Source: Agrostemma githago (lineage: Eukaryota; Streptophyta; Magnoliopsida; Caryophyllales; Caryophyllaceae). Taken from it: a DNA stretch of 64,000 nucleotides. The notes under the pieces were generated by a model, which saw nothing but the letters and a program-made list of their open reading frames with translations, was not told the origin of the DNA and did not search any database. Location of the stretch: NCBI GenBank assembly GCA_958450325.1, contig OY288247.1, positions 54,439,701-54,503,700 of the forward strand. The letters are read 5' to 3'. Positions within the stretch are counted from its first letter, which is position 1; each line of letters opens with the position of its first letter. A program made the translations under genes and the position numbers. This document shows, in pieces, positions 12,046-24,471 of this stretch.

Positions 12046-13132
12046 GTCTCTGCGGACATGACGTAGGTCCACCCCGACGCGGCCACGCGCGGGTTTGTGT
12101 AGGCGAATGAATCTCGTGGTAAGATTGTTCTCGGGTTCGAAATTTAAGTCAAAGTTGGAGTCGCCAGCGAATTTATGGTAATTCGGAACCATTCGAGCCC
12201 ACTCTATGTCGTCATGGGCTATACACAAAGTACGGCCCACTTCGATTTCAGAGTTTATGGGGCCCGTCCCTTTGCATTGTGATACCGATACCATCTACAC
12301 CGGTATCGTGTAAAGAATGACTCTCGTGCGCCAACGGTTTCGGGCATCCGGAAACCAAGGTTCTGAGTAAGGGGTGAGGGTACGTATTGGGAAGCACACT
12401 AAGGACACCCAACCCCGCCCGCACAATGGCGGCCTCTACTAAGACATCGTTCGTGTTCGTGTACGCGCGCTAGTAAAACGACTAAATGATATGCAAACAA
12501 CGTTTTCGGCTAAGCATGCGAATTATTGGTTAACTACGTCATTTTAATGCATCTTGATTCACGTCAAAGTGATTTAGCATGTGATGTTCATTTAAGGCAA
12601 TAAATGGCAAACATCGAAAATAGAAAACTCGTAAATAAATTACAAATTACACGGGCGGAATACAACCCGGAATTCACAATACAACGAGCAATAAAATAGA
12701 ATAATCGAATAGGAAATGGTAAACGTTAACTAGAAACGGACCCGTATATAATAAATATAAACTAGACCGTAAGTTGTGCAAACGGACGAACTTCGATTAA
12801 ATACACATTATATTGTGTATTAAACGGAGGACGGAGATATGGAACCTAGACGTGGTGCTAGCCCGATCCCGAATCTCGATGCCTTGTCCCGACTTATCAC
12901 ATCAAGGAATAGAGTCTAAATTAATCATGTGTCGGATACGACTAAAGAGTCGTTGACACAAGATTAATAGTGCGAGACCGTCGATCAAAGTCGTTTTAAG
13001 TGATATGATATGCATGAGTTTTGAAAAATAGGATCACGTGATTGACTTTACACGTGTCGACTAAAAGTTGAAAAAAAATGACGAGGCTCAAATGATGATC
13101 AAAGCGCTCGGTTTTCCATGCTACAGGGTCCA

Positions 13133-13215
13133 CTCGATCGAGTCATGGCACGGACTCGGTCGAGTGTGCCTTTAAGGTGGCTACTGCCCGGTTTTTGGGG
13201 TGCTACTCGGTTGAG
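13133..13215 (-). promoter_or_regulatory. Downstream palindrome array in LTR E
   Basis: Palindromic cores lie at 13133 (CTCGATCGAG), 13155 (CTCGGTCGAG) and 13206 (CTCGGTTGAG). Start-to-start distances are 22 and 51 bp. They are followed by ccccctgtacga, which also flanks the arrays in C and F. Function unknown. Confidence 0.7.
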
Positions 13216-13839
13216 TGCCCCCTGTACGAGGCATGACTCGTTTCGTTTTATTTGTTCAAAGTCAATGGTTGGCCGAGTTAAATAGAAATATTGAATGATT
13301 TAAATTTAACTCAGTTTTTGGTGCTATAATCGTGTACTATTACGATTATAATACCGTCATCGGAATTTTATAGGAAAAGTTGTTATTGGATTGAAAAGAT
13401 TTGATTAGTGACGAAATGGTGTCCCTCCGCGTCACAACATCGAAAGTAATCCTAACGGATTATGTGATGTTGATTTTCGCATCAACGGATTTCCCACTAA
13501 TCTTAGAAATGGAGTCAAACGCGTTCAACTATGATCGACCACGATCACGTTACGCCCTTGAGTACGTTGGGGCGGCGCTCCTCGAAAGGGTGCCACCTCC
13601 GTCGTTGCTCGTAAAGGGATTAAACGGACTTTGGATGGTCGTCACATTCAAACGTGTTAGGACTCGAATTTTAATATTATTATGTACATATACACATACA
13701 CGGTATTAATTGTTAATGACGAAATGTAAATAAATAAATAAATAATGTTAGTGGTTAGAGTACATAAATAAAATGTTAGGTTGCGATAAATAAAATGTTA
13801 GCAGCAAAATTAAAATAATGTTAGTAATGGAATTAAAAT

Positions 13840-13925
13840 GTTAATGCTAGTAATAATAATAATAACAACAACAACAACAACAACAACAACAATAATAATA
13901 ATAATAATAATAATATACATATATA
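13840..13925. repeat. Compound microsatellite (AAT)n-(ACA)n-(AAT)n in LTR E
   Basis: Uninterrupted trinucleotide runs, followed by a short AT run. The matching place in LTR F (61741-61825) is also a trinucleotide array, with ATT units. Confidence 0.9.
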
Positions 13926-14218
13926 ATCTAAAAAGAGAAAGGAGAAAGGAGATGTCGGGATTTGAATTACACCCTCAACCTACATGCTTAAATGGCCTCG
14001 GAAACGAACTCGTAAAAGCGACGGGAGCGCGGGACTGTCGAGATATGTAAGTAGAGTTATGGTGTATGTGTCTTTGACGGATTTTGATCTCGGGAATTTG
14101 AATGTGTATATGTGTATGTAGATGGACGATTGAAAGGTGGTGAAGTTGTAGTGTAAAGTTGCAAAATTGGATGATTAGGGTTGAAGAAAACCTTGTGAAA
14201 TGGCTTAGGGTGACGGGG

Positions 14219-14226
14219 TATTTATA
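14219..14226 (-). promoter_or_regulatory. TATA box of LTR E
   Basis: TATAAATA on the minus strand, about 500 bp inside the LTR start, the usual place for a U3 promoter. The nearest palindrome core begins 25 bp upstream, at 14252. Confidence 0.6.
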
Positions 14227-14251
14227 GAACAAATACCCCGGTTTAGGGCTA

Positions 14252-14333
14252 CTCGATCGAGTGGAGCGTGTGTACTCGATCGAGTGCCCGGTTCGAGTCC
14301 GGTTCGGCCGGTTCGTGGCCTTACTCGACCGAG
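14252..14333 (-). promoter_or_regulatory. TATA-proximal palindrome array in LTR E
   Basis: Cores lie at 14252 (CTCGATCGAG), 14275 (CTCGATCGAG) and 14324 (CTCGACCGAG), with spacings of 23 and 49 bp. The array is directly upstream of the minus-strand TATA box, as in LTRs C and F. Confidence 0.7.
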
Positions 14334-14726
14334 TGGGTCAAAATGGAGGGAGTATATTTAGGGAATGATTTGTTGACTTTTTTTAATGAGATTTGTTTGT
14401 TGGACAAGCTTCTAGAAACGAACATGGCTGTTTTTTGTGTCGGATTCGTCTTTGACCGGGTTTTGACCCGGTTGCCAAAAGACGGTTTTATTTCCAGTGT
14501 CGATTTTGACCCAAATTAGTCTCATTTTATTGGAAACGACCCACTGGGCCTGGATTTGAGGTCGGTTTTGAGAGATTTCCACGCTGCTAAATGCCCACGT
14601 CGGATACTATTGATTCCGAGTCCGTATTCGAGCGTATTAAGTCACGTTAGCGTCCGATCATCATCGGGTGTTTTATCGGGAACTGCTATAGACACTAGCA
14701 GGCAAAATGAGGGTGTCTACAGTCTC

Positions 14727-17507
14727 GTATATTCATTAATGTGAATTTCTGTCAAAGTCATGCACTTGAACATTGGTGTTCAGTTTCAAGTTTATGTGCT
14801 TCCCTGTCAATTTTATAGGTTATGAGTCGTAACTTGTTATTGATTTCTTTTCATGATGGTTTAAATGAGTATTTATAAAAAGTCATGTTAAGTTAATGAC
14901 ATGCACATTTACAACACTTCATCTATTTGGAATAATGTGTTTATTGAGTTCTGTTTTGATGACCTAAGCTAACATTTTGCTAATCGTGTCGTTAGAACAA
15001 CTTAAAACACCTTCGCGAACATGAATAATATGGTACTGAATTGTTTCACCTATTTACAATGCCTATTTCACAAAAGTTTGAAAAAAAATCACGTTTATTT
15101 CATGTTTAGTTCTTCAGTGTAAAATTTACGAATCTAAATCTAAGTACGTACTTCAACCTATTTGCTGGTGGTCAATGTTTCTAATATAAAACTTACTTCG
15201 ACAATAAATTATCATTGGGAACTTTTACCAAGGTCATCATTTTGAAGAGTTTGGATAATATTTGAACTTTATTTGCTCAAAAATATGATTTGAAACTCGT
15301 TTTACCAATCAAAACGTTTCAAGGTCAAAATCTGCCAGCTCATGAGAACGTTTTTGCAAATCACCGTTACGTTTGGAATTTGATAATAGTTTTAACTAGA
15401 AAGTTGTAGACGGTTATCTTCAGAATCTAACCCCACTGGTTTTACACTATTTTGAGTACGATGATTGAATTGTGTTTTTTTTATCATGACTGCAATGTTC
15501 AGAAAACGTCTAATTCTACTTAATGATAATTGTTTCGCCTTGTTCAAGTGAATGCACCAATGTGAAAATGTCTAACTTATTATATGGTTTAATAGAGTTA
15601 AACTTATATGTTAATGATGAATTCAGAGTAAATTCGGGTCACGAGAGGTTATACTGGTTCATGTTGCATATTTGCCTAAACGTGGATCTTATGGATCAAA
15701 TGTGTTGTTGTCTGATAAATTCGTCATGAGTCGCTTATGTGATAAAGAACATCGGTACACGTATCCAATAAGTGTAAGTCGTCCCAATGAGAAGCAAGTC
15801 AGGAATGGTCGAGTAATCAGACAATGAACCGAATACTCAACTTATGCACTATTAAACATGACATCAATATTCAGATTTTGGTCTAATAATGTATAGATTT
15901 TGGACACGTCTGGTGAACAAGTCAAATGTTGGTTTTAATTAATCTCATACATCTTTGATGAGTTTCCCGTCCTTACTTGTTGGTCGACGAGTAACGTATG
16001 CGTAGAGGAATGAATGCTTATAATGACTACAGGTTGATTGGTGGTCTTAAGTTGTTTGTTAGGGTTGCAATTATAAGCTATCTGGTTGGTTGTTGCAATT
16101 ACGAGGAATGAATGTCACCTGCTAATCGTCTCAAGGTTTGAAGTTGTTAACGTGGTTATCTGAGAGTGTTCAGTTGTGTTGTTGTCTTGCCATGATAATT
16201 ATATTGACTGCTCAAGCTTTCTCTCAGTATATATATGTGTCTCCTTGTGACTCTAAACCTGTTAAAGATACAATTGTGTCCACGAGTTATCATAATATAG
16301 ATTGAGAGTATGTGTCTTAATGATAAGATCTAGTCGTGAAATATAGTGAGGGGATGTCATGAGAATACGGAGTTGTTTAAATCACTAGTTAGAATGTCGT
16401 AATAATGGTTATTAACGAGTCTAACTGTATAAATAGGAGTAACAAAAGGATAAAAGATATAATGATGGTACAATGATCTAGATTAATGAACAGTGAAGGG
16501 TCAAATAATTACATGATAAAGTAGTTGTAGCAAAACTGAAGAGAGACATACGTCCTTCCATGTCTGGAAGGTCTGAGCTATTAAATCCGCTCAGACTAAC
16601 TATGTTGTGTGAATTGAGCCCTATGTCACCAAGCTTTAGAGCTAAGGATAGCGTCAACCGAAATAGTTGAGGGTTGAAGGTATATTCGTCGATTCATTAA
16701 GTCATCACTTATGTTTCGAGGTCAGCATGTCGGGTTATAGATAAAGGTAGTAACATCACGATCAGAAGCAAAATATAATGTCACGCACTGAGAAATTTCA
16801 ATATTGAATGAGAGCAAACTATCTTAATGTGAACTAACTGTCTTATATACTTGATAATCTCAGTGTCCAAATATTTAAGAGTGTCGCGGAGTGAGGGTTC
16901 ACGCAATTATTTAAAGACACAAGTACATTGTATGTGGCATACCGACATGCGAATTGAGTCATGACATGAATAATGAGGATAAACACAATAGTACTAGTGA
17001 GTGGTCTTCTTAAATTATGTGAAGTATGATATATGAAAATGAAAATGCAAGAATCCGTTGGTACTTATGTTGAATCATGAGAAAATATAAGTAATGATTC
17101 TTGCAGATATTAGTAAAAGAGAAGAGAATTTATGTTGTTAATCGTTAATAAATGCGAGAATTTATGTTGATGAGTGAGTAAGTTGCGAAATCTAGATGAA
17201 ACGTGAATGAGTTGTTGTGTTAGTCTTGATGTCAAAAGAGTTGGATGTCATGAAATGACAGAGTGATGTTATATATATGAGAAATATGTTGAAAATCGTA
17301 TGATGGATCACATGAGTTGATTACAGATATTACTAAGCTACTCACCCCTTTAGCCAAGGCCTACACGTTTATTTGTATGAAAAGTTTACAATGCTGTCTT
17401 ATGATGATTAAATAGCGCATTATATAATAAGATCGAGGAGTGTAGTCATTAGTGTCAAGATGGTGTCGTAATATACTAGATGGGTTGGGTAGAGTAAGAC
17501 TAAGATC
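14727..17507 (+). mobile_element. Interior of element A, right part (non-coding)
   Basis: This continues element A after solo LTR E. It is AT-rich, with no recognisable protein domain on either strand; open frames are below 70 codons. I looked for RT (Y.DD), integrase (D,D,E) and chromodomain signatures expected of a tRNA-Met-primed Ty3 element and saw none. Confidence 0.6.
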
Positions 17508-17955
17508 ACTGAACTTCGGGGCGAAGTTCCTTATAAGGAGGGTAGGATGTCATACCCGTTGCTTCTTATGATATGTGTACTCAATGATCGTGTCAGTCGT
17601 CGTGTAGTAAGTATAAATGGTGGACGTTAATCATAAGTGTGTGAGTAGTTAGTTAGTAATACGTGATGCAGATACAACAGTTAGTTATACGAGGAGTCAT
17701 GTGATGTATTCCATTAAGTTTGAATGGTGAGCGGCACCGTTAGTCGAGAGGTGTCATGAATGGTTGGATACTGAGCTTCGGGACGAAGCTCCCTGTTAGG
17801 TGGGTAGATTGTAATAACTCGTTCTTCTTACAACTGTTATGTCACTTATGTTAGTGTGGTAATTGATTGATAGGTCAATTAGATAGTGATATAGTTAGTC
17901 GCTCCGTAGCGAGAGGTGAACTTTGGGGACGAAGTTTCTTTTAAGGAGGGTAGAT
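17508..17955 (+). repeat. Three polypurine-tract-like repeats before the 3' LTR of A
   Basis: A unit of the form 'gaacttcgggg(a)cgaagttcc...aaggagggtag.atgt' occurs at about 17511-17556, 17767-17814 and 17917-17960. The last one contains the working polypurine tract (aaggagggtagat) next to the LTR start tgtaatacc. The two upstream copies are followed by LTR-start-like 'tgtcataccc' and 'tgtaataact'. They look like duplicated PPT/LTR junctions in the 3' untranslated region. Confidence 0.65.
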
Positions 17956-19407
17956 TGTAATACCTGCCTTGTGGCTCAGTTATAACACCCGAGTTGGCGG
18001 TGGCAACCCGAACCCATTGAGTTATGACTTTATAGAAGAATAAACCAACAAAACAGATTGAAATTGACCAATCCAGGTTTTTAACCCACTTTTAATCAAA
18101 TACTCCTAATCTTACTTAGAACCACGTATACCCACCCTAATAATAATGAAGCAAACCCTAAACTACCTTCACAGACAATGAACGCTCAAGAAGAAAGAAA
18201 GGAGAAGAAAGAAAGGAGAAGAGAGAAATAGGAAGAGAGAAGAGGAGAAGAGGATTCGATCCAAATCGTATCCTAGCAATTCATTTATATGATTGAGTCA
18301 TTTAAGTTCCTTAATTTCATTTAAACGTTGTTTAAGAGTATAATTAGGGTTTAGGTGTGCTTACCATTCTCAATATGAATTAGGAGGAAGATCAGATTAA
18401 AGACATTAATTAGGAAATAGTTACTGAAATTCTTAGATTCGTAGAACTGTCTTGTGTTCGTTGATAGACGTGTTTATCTTTCGAATTCAGAAAAAGTCGA
18501 AGAACAAACCCTAGTTTATTTCAAGTCTAGTTTATGCCTGTCAAAATTTCGTAATTGGTTTCAAAGTCGTTTCTTCTAGAGAAATTATTGGTTAACCGTC
18601 GTTTATAAATCATTGATTCAGTAATGCTATATAATAATGGGTGTAAAAACAAATTTATATATCATAATTGAGTTTGGATTTCATCCAACATTAAATTTAT
18701 TGAGTCTAGTTGATAATAGAAGTTGGAATGGAGTTAAAAGAATTATTCTAGTATTAGTAATTCATCAATATTTTTTATGCGACGAATTCTGTCAGTCTGT
18801 AGAGATCAGGTTTTAAGTCAATGTTAAGATGATATTTAGATAAACGTTATGGAATATAAATGGTAGACAAGACAATCACGGTTCTAAAACAGTTGATCTC
18901 GTGTTAATTGAAGTAGTAGTTATTTAATTATGTATTTTATAACAAGACAGTACAATGCTGTAAAATCAGAAGTTAAGATTAAGTCTTTAATCTTATTAAC
19001 GTCTTAGAGCGTGATCAATCTAAGTAGTACTTATATGTCAATATCAATTGATTATAGGTGAATATGTTTTGAGGAGGTCTTTTAACCCGCTTGATTGTGG
19101 TTGTGACACGCTTGTAGAGGTAAGGCGTTCCTTACTTAGAATACGTTAATGTTATGATGCATGTATGAGTTGCGAGTACGATGTGATATCGTGCTAATAA
19201 GAATAATGTTGAATAATGATGGGAGAATGATTGATGAATATTTATATATATTGGAGTTGGTGAGGCTAGCTTAAGACCTAGCCGGGGCCCTTCATCACGG
19301 TCCCCTCCCGGATTTCACCTCGTGGGTTGTTGAACTTGCGGGGGGTGTGAACACTCAGGATGAAAGGGCCTGCCAGAAAAGTTGAGATGAGATTATTTAT
19401 TGGTACC
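17956..19407 (+). mobile_element. 3' LTR of element A, first part
   Basis: The LTR starts TGTAATACC after the polypurine tract and aligns with the 5' LTR from 18172 onward. It is cut at 19407 by element B, inside the first GGTACC of the 44-bp array; gtacc (19403-19407) is the target duplication of B. It resumes at 57023. Confidence 0.85.
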
Positions 19408-21628
19408 TGTAGACACCCACATTTTGACCGCTAGGTGTCTATAGTAGCTTCCGACGAACACCCGATGATGATCGGACGCTAACGTGCTTCAACGTACTCG
19501 GAAATGGGCTCGAAATCATGGGCATTTGGCTTGGGCTTTTTACGGAGTACAAATTTCACAGACCAACCTCTAGACCAGGCCCAGCGGGTCATTTCGAGTC
19601 AAATAAGACTAATTTGGGTCGAATCCGACACCAGGGGCAAAACCATCTTTCAGCGACCGAGTCAAAACCCGGTCAAAGATATTCCCGAGACACAAGGACC
19701 AGTCGTGTCACCTCACAAGTCCGGCCTAGACTCGAATACTACAAAAATCAGCTACACAAAAATATTAAACAAATCCGTTTAAGGATAGAGTTCGATCACA
19801 AGTAGGAATTCTATCCGAACATCGAATCAAACATTCGACCGGGCATAGGATACTCGGCCGAGCTCCCCTTCCCAGCTGAGATTTCCTTCCTTCTTCACCA
19901 AGTAACGGAATTCTCGTTCCTTTCAAATTCTTATGTTTCCTATCCAAACCGGTATTTCTTGTTGTCCAAGCAAGATACCTCTCTCAACCTTCTTTTCCTA
20001 TAAATAGGATCCTCAAAAACAATATTCATACACATTCAACCCACACACAGAAAATTCATACATCTAAACATTCACTCCCGGACGTACTCCTTACACTTAG
20101 CATCGAGAAACCGACAGTATAACACCGAGACCCGAAGGAACCGGCCCCTTAGACCCGACACCCTACACGTCCGAACCCAAACCACCCTAACTCACTTACG
20201 TTAACTCGACGCTCCTGTGCCCTAGCCACATCCCGACGAGCCCCGATCTGAGTAAACAAAAGCATGTTGGTTGAGGGTGTAAAATCAAACCCGACTTCTC
20301 CTTTTCTTCCTTCCTTTCTCTCGTTTTTTTCTTCTTTGCGTCGTGTCTTCGTCGGTTATTTTTTATGGGTCATTCGTCGCATTTTTTTTTATTATTTCTA
20401 ATATCGATACTAACAAAACTATTTTCATATAACGAATATTCTTAAAAATATGATATCGATTCTCTAGTCGAATATCGTATTAAAAGAATTACATTAATCT
20501 CGTTGATGTTAGAAAATCGTTATACAATCTCCAAAACCTAACACAACGATTTTCAACGCGGAGAGAGTCAAACATCGTTTTTAGTTTAATTTACAAAAAT
20601 GATTTTCAAAACTTTTTTTTCTAAAAAATTTATTCCGAGTATTTGATATCGATTTCATAATCGAATATCGAATATAACGAATATCGAAAATATTGAGTCA
20701 AGTACAAATTATGCAATATTTGTACGCGATTTAATAAAATTATCAACTTTCGAAAATAAACGAGCCGAGAAAGCCGCCCACGCGAGTCGCGCCCCTCCCA
20801 GGGGACTTGCGCGGGGGCCTGGAAACCGCGGCCTCCTTTTTTTGCTTTCTCTATTTTTCTTAACATCGTTTTTTTACATAAAACAACGACTTTCTCGGCA
20901 TATTTTCAGATTTCGACAAATATTTTTCGACCTCGGTCAATACGTGTTAATTCGTCACGTGTCATAAAGCCTTTTCAAAATCATGCATGTTAACAAATTT
21001 ATATTTCTTATTCGGTTTACAAACCGTTCCTAACATGTTTGTTCATGTTTGTAGCAATTTCTTTTCATTATTTGTTTTATTAGACTAACACAAACCTCAC
21101 ATGCTAAAATACAACTTTGACGTTAATTTTCATGCATTAAGTCAACTTAGCAACCCATTCAATTTGTGCATGTTTAGGGAAAACAATGTTTGCATATCAT
21201 TTTCACCGTATTACTAACGCGCGTATTCGAGAGTCAAATGTTATCTTAGTAGAGGCCGCTAATGTGCGGGCGGGGTTGGGTGTTCTTTGTGAGCTTCCCA
21301 ACACGTACCCTCACCAGAACCATGGTTTCCGGATGTCCGAATCCATTGGCAAACGAGAGTCATTCAATACACGATATCCGATAACGTCGGTATCGGTATC
21401 AAATGCAAAGGGTCGAACCCAATAAACTCTGACATCGGAAATGGGCCGTATTTTGTACACGGCCCACTACGACATAGAGTGGGTTCGAACGGGCCCGAAC
21501 TCCCACAAAGTTCGGTGGCGACTCCAACTTCGATTTAAATTTCAATTCGACCCATCTCATTTGGAGATTCATTCGCCTCCCCAAACCCGCGCGTGGCCGC
21601 GTCGGGGTGGACCTATGTCATGTCCACA
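19408..21628 (+). mobile_element. 5' LTR of element B
   Basis: It starts TGTAGACACCCAC and ends CATGTCCACA, and is followed immediately by the primer site. It has a TATA box at 19999-20006. A single good palindrome core, CTCGGCCGAG, lies at 19853, with a degenerate one about 19 bp before it. Confidence 0.9.
19999..20006 (+). promoter_or_regulatory. TATA box of 5' LTR B
   Basis: TATAAATA, about 590 bp into the LTR. The same motif is at 55387-55394 in the 3' LTR. Confidence 0.65.
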
Positions 21629-21649
21629 ATTTGGCGACTCCGCTGGGGA
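21629..21649 (+). promoter_or_regulatory. Primer-binding site of element B
   Basis: atTTGGCGACTCCGCTGGGGA directly follows the LTR. This type of site is described for Ogre/Tat elements as complementary to tRNA-Arg; the tRNA identity is from memory. The same site occurs in C (minus strand, 37162-37181) and F (63635-63655). Confidence 0.75.
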
Positions 21650-22706
21650 TTAACTGATGCGTGACTTACCATCGGCATCCTCAGGGTGAGACTCGAATAG
21701 AAATCGTCTGACTAGTACAATACGCACTTTAGTTTTACGGTTCATGCATAACCCCATATTTTCCCGGGCCGGTACTGGTGACTGACGTCCCACTATACCA
21801 TTGATGTAATCCAAATTGGATATGTCAAAAGGTGTTCATAGCAGATTCATATGGGTTTTACGGCATGTTCTAAGCTCAACTCGACTTAGGAAGTCTGCCC
21901 CGATTCTCGAATAGGCTATGTACACTGGTATACACTCTTATAGACTGACCGAGACTTAGTTTAAGAGCATACATGGTGTCATTATACTGTTTCCATGATT
22001 ACGTGCTACTTGATCCACATCTTTTTCAAAAAACGTCATTTCAAAATTTGCATCCTTTTCAAAATATCCTATTTAAAAACCCCGGGCATATACCGAATTT
22101 AGGACTTACGATTTTACTCAAAATAGCCCTTTTTCTAGCCGGATTATGCCCAAATTAAAACTCAAAATTATTTTCGAAACTTTCAAAACCGTCACCCGCC
22201 CCACCTTTTCCGTTTTTTTCGAAAAAAGGCCGGGTTTTTTTCCCCGATTTTCGGGTTTTCAAAAATCATATTTCGAAACCTTCCTCTTCTTAGGACCTCC
22301 CGTATTTAGTAGTGTCGGGTCGTGTCGTAAGTCGTCGAAGTCTCCAGTGTCGAAACTCCGTCGATCTTATATTAAGGATTTCTTGCCTATCCCAGTCCGC
22401 CTTGTTTTACTAAGGCAAGGCCCACCTACGTAGGACATACTTCTGCAAGGGTTGGCCCGTTTACACAATCGAGTCCAGGGTCTGGGGAATGTCTCACGTG
22501 AACCTCCCTTCGAACGGGGCCCATCCCACACAGATGGATCCTAAGGAAGGCCCACCTTTTCACAAGTCACCCATCTAGGTGTCTTTTCTGAGTCATTTCC
22601 GTCTTAGTCTTCTTTTTCCTTGCTCGGGATGTACTTTTTCCTAGGATTTGGGTTAAGTTGCTGATTACGCGGTATTCTTACAGACAGGCCGCCCTTCACC
22701 CGAACC
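21650..22706 (+). other. Leader (5' untranslated region) of element B
   Basis: About 1 kb between the primer site and the gag start. There is no supported gene: open frames at 21973-22433 are not family-like. Its counterpart in C is 36274-37161 on the minus strand, which shares 'cccgtatttagtagtgtcgg' (here at 22300-22319, with small changes) and the tail before gag. Confidence 0.7.
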
Positions 22707-24471
22707 ATGACGAAATAAGCCATTGATGAGTTGACAGCTTCGTTGGCTCAGATCCAAAACCAATTGAGACAAATGAAGGAAGACCAGATTGCCATCGTCA
22801 CTCGGGTAAGCGCTGTGGAACAAGGAACCCCCAATGGCAACGTTGATACCGATGGGCCGTTAGCTGAATTGGCCAGCGCGGTCCACAAATTGCAGGAACA
22901 GGTCCATTAGTCGTCCCAAAGCTCAATCCACACGGAGAATGCTCGAACTTACACACCATGACCGATGAGCTACCCGCCAATCTCAACCTGACGGGTTTGC
23001 CAATGTTCGAGGGTACTGAAGACCCGGTCCACCATATCTGGGCGTTTAAGGAGTTCATGGCCGTTAAAGGAGTCAAGTCGAACATGTTCAAGCATCTTTT
23101 TGCCTCCTCCTTGGAAAAGCACCCAAGAGCCTGGTACTACAGGCTCAATTCCAAGAAATACAAGACTTGGGATGATGTAGCAATGGAGTTCGCCCAAAAC
23201 TATGCGGACAATACCGAAATCCAGACTACCATGCGTACCGTGGAGGTCATGGCCCCAGAGCCTAAAGAGGGGTTCACCAAGTATCTTCAACGATGGAGGG
23301 CCGAAAGCGTTAAGCTGGTTGACAAGCCCAGTGAAAAGGTTCTAGTGAAGGCCTTTGTCAAGAACCTCCTTCGTTCTTACCGGGTCCATCTCCGGTATGC
23401 TGTTATACCCAATTTCGCTACCTTAACCGAAATGGGTACAAGAATCGAAGATGACTTAAGGCTAGAGAACCTTACTAAGGCCTCTGCCAAAGGGTATCAA
23501 GGGGCCAGCTCGTCCGCCAGCAAGTCCGCAACTCCAGGTGCAACCCGCAGCATTTTTGACGAGGTTAACTCACTAGACACCTCGACCAAAAGGAATACTC
23601 CAACTCGAGTATTCACTGATATAGGAACAACCTATGCTAATGCGTTACAAAGTCTGTCTTGAAAAGGCCTAATCCAACCGATAGGCCCGACTCCAGAAGT
23701 TCCGGTCGACAAACGGTCCAAGAGCTACAACATTCAGGCTTACTGCCAATATCACTAAGGCAACGGGCACGACACTGAGAAATGTTGGAAATTAAAGCAT
23801 CTCATTCAAGATCTAATCGAAAATGGGAAGATACCACTACCCAGTGATAAGCCGAGTAACAAAAATAACCCACTTGCTACTCACGCCATTTTTACTGGAG
23901 AAATAGTTGACTGGAGAAATATCCCAAATCACGGGATATGGAACGACGATAAAGATGACGTTTACCTGGCTAAGGGGGAAGCTGTCCCCATCACCGTCAA
24001 AGAAAACCGAAAGGCCAAAACCAAGGCCCTGGCCGGCACACACGTCATCACAACCGGTCTCTCTACCCCGGAAGCCGTCACTGAACCTGCCAGGACAGAA
24101 CCTACTCTCGAGGAACTGAACACTGACACGGCCCTAGTCAAACAACTAAAGAGGGTCCGAACTGATTTTACTATAAGGCAGCTTTTGGTTAGTTCACAGG
24201 AGCATCGGGCAGCACTTACTAGGGCTCTCGATGAAATCAAGGTTGACTCATTGGTTACCCCCACCGAAACGGTAGCCACTGTTTTGCCTCACCTCAAAGG
24301 CAAGTCCAAAGGAGAAAGCCCACTTATCACTTTCTCCGAGTCCGACCTCCCACCGTTTGGGTCCACCCATAACTTGGCCCTATATATCATGGTGATCTGC
24401 CGGAATAAATATCTCCCAATGACCCTAATTGATGATGGGTCCGCAGTAAACGTCCTTCCCTTGAGGACAGC
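22707..24471 (+). pseudogene. gag: Element B gag and start of protease (decayed)
   Basis: The frame opens at an ATG at 22707 but meets a stop after three codons. A predicted coiled-coil N-terminus follows, then, after a frame slip near 22950, a capsid region (from 22958) with YLQRWRAESVKL and NLLRSYRVHLRYAV. A knuckle C-QYH-(X4)-H-(X4)-C lies near 23742-23785 and is itself interrupted by a stop. The end enters the aspartic protease (LIDDGSAVNVLPLRTA). Element C then splits the gene inside the protease, just after the DDGS active-site motif; the frame resumes at 39705. A stop after QSLS (23660) and others show it is dead. Known role of the family: gag packages element RNA; protease matures Gag-Pol. 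Confidence 0.85.

Larger units (their letters stand above)
12051..14721 (-). mobile_element. Solo LTR E (Tat-clade, same family as element F)
   Basis: A 2671-bp LTR on the minus strand, starting TGTAGACACCC (at 14721) and ending ...ATGTCCGCA (at 12051). It is flanked by the duplication gtctc at 12046-12050 and 14722-14726. There is no interior and no second LTR, so it is a solo LTR left by recombination. It matches LTR F (60849-63634) in content, for example the shared GC-rich stretch near 13570-13600 versus 62050-62095. It carries two palindrome arrays and a minus-strand TATA box. Confidence 0.85.

Noticed and set aside
19408..21628. Possibility that B and C are two copies of one family
   Set aside because: Gag-Pol proteins are close, but LTRs differ strongly in length, palindrome content and promoter region, so I treat them as sister subfamilies.
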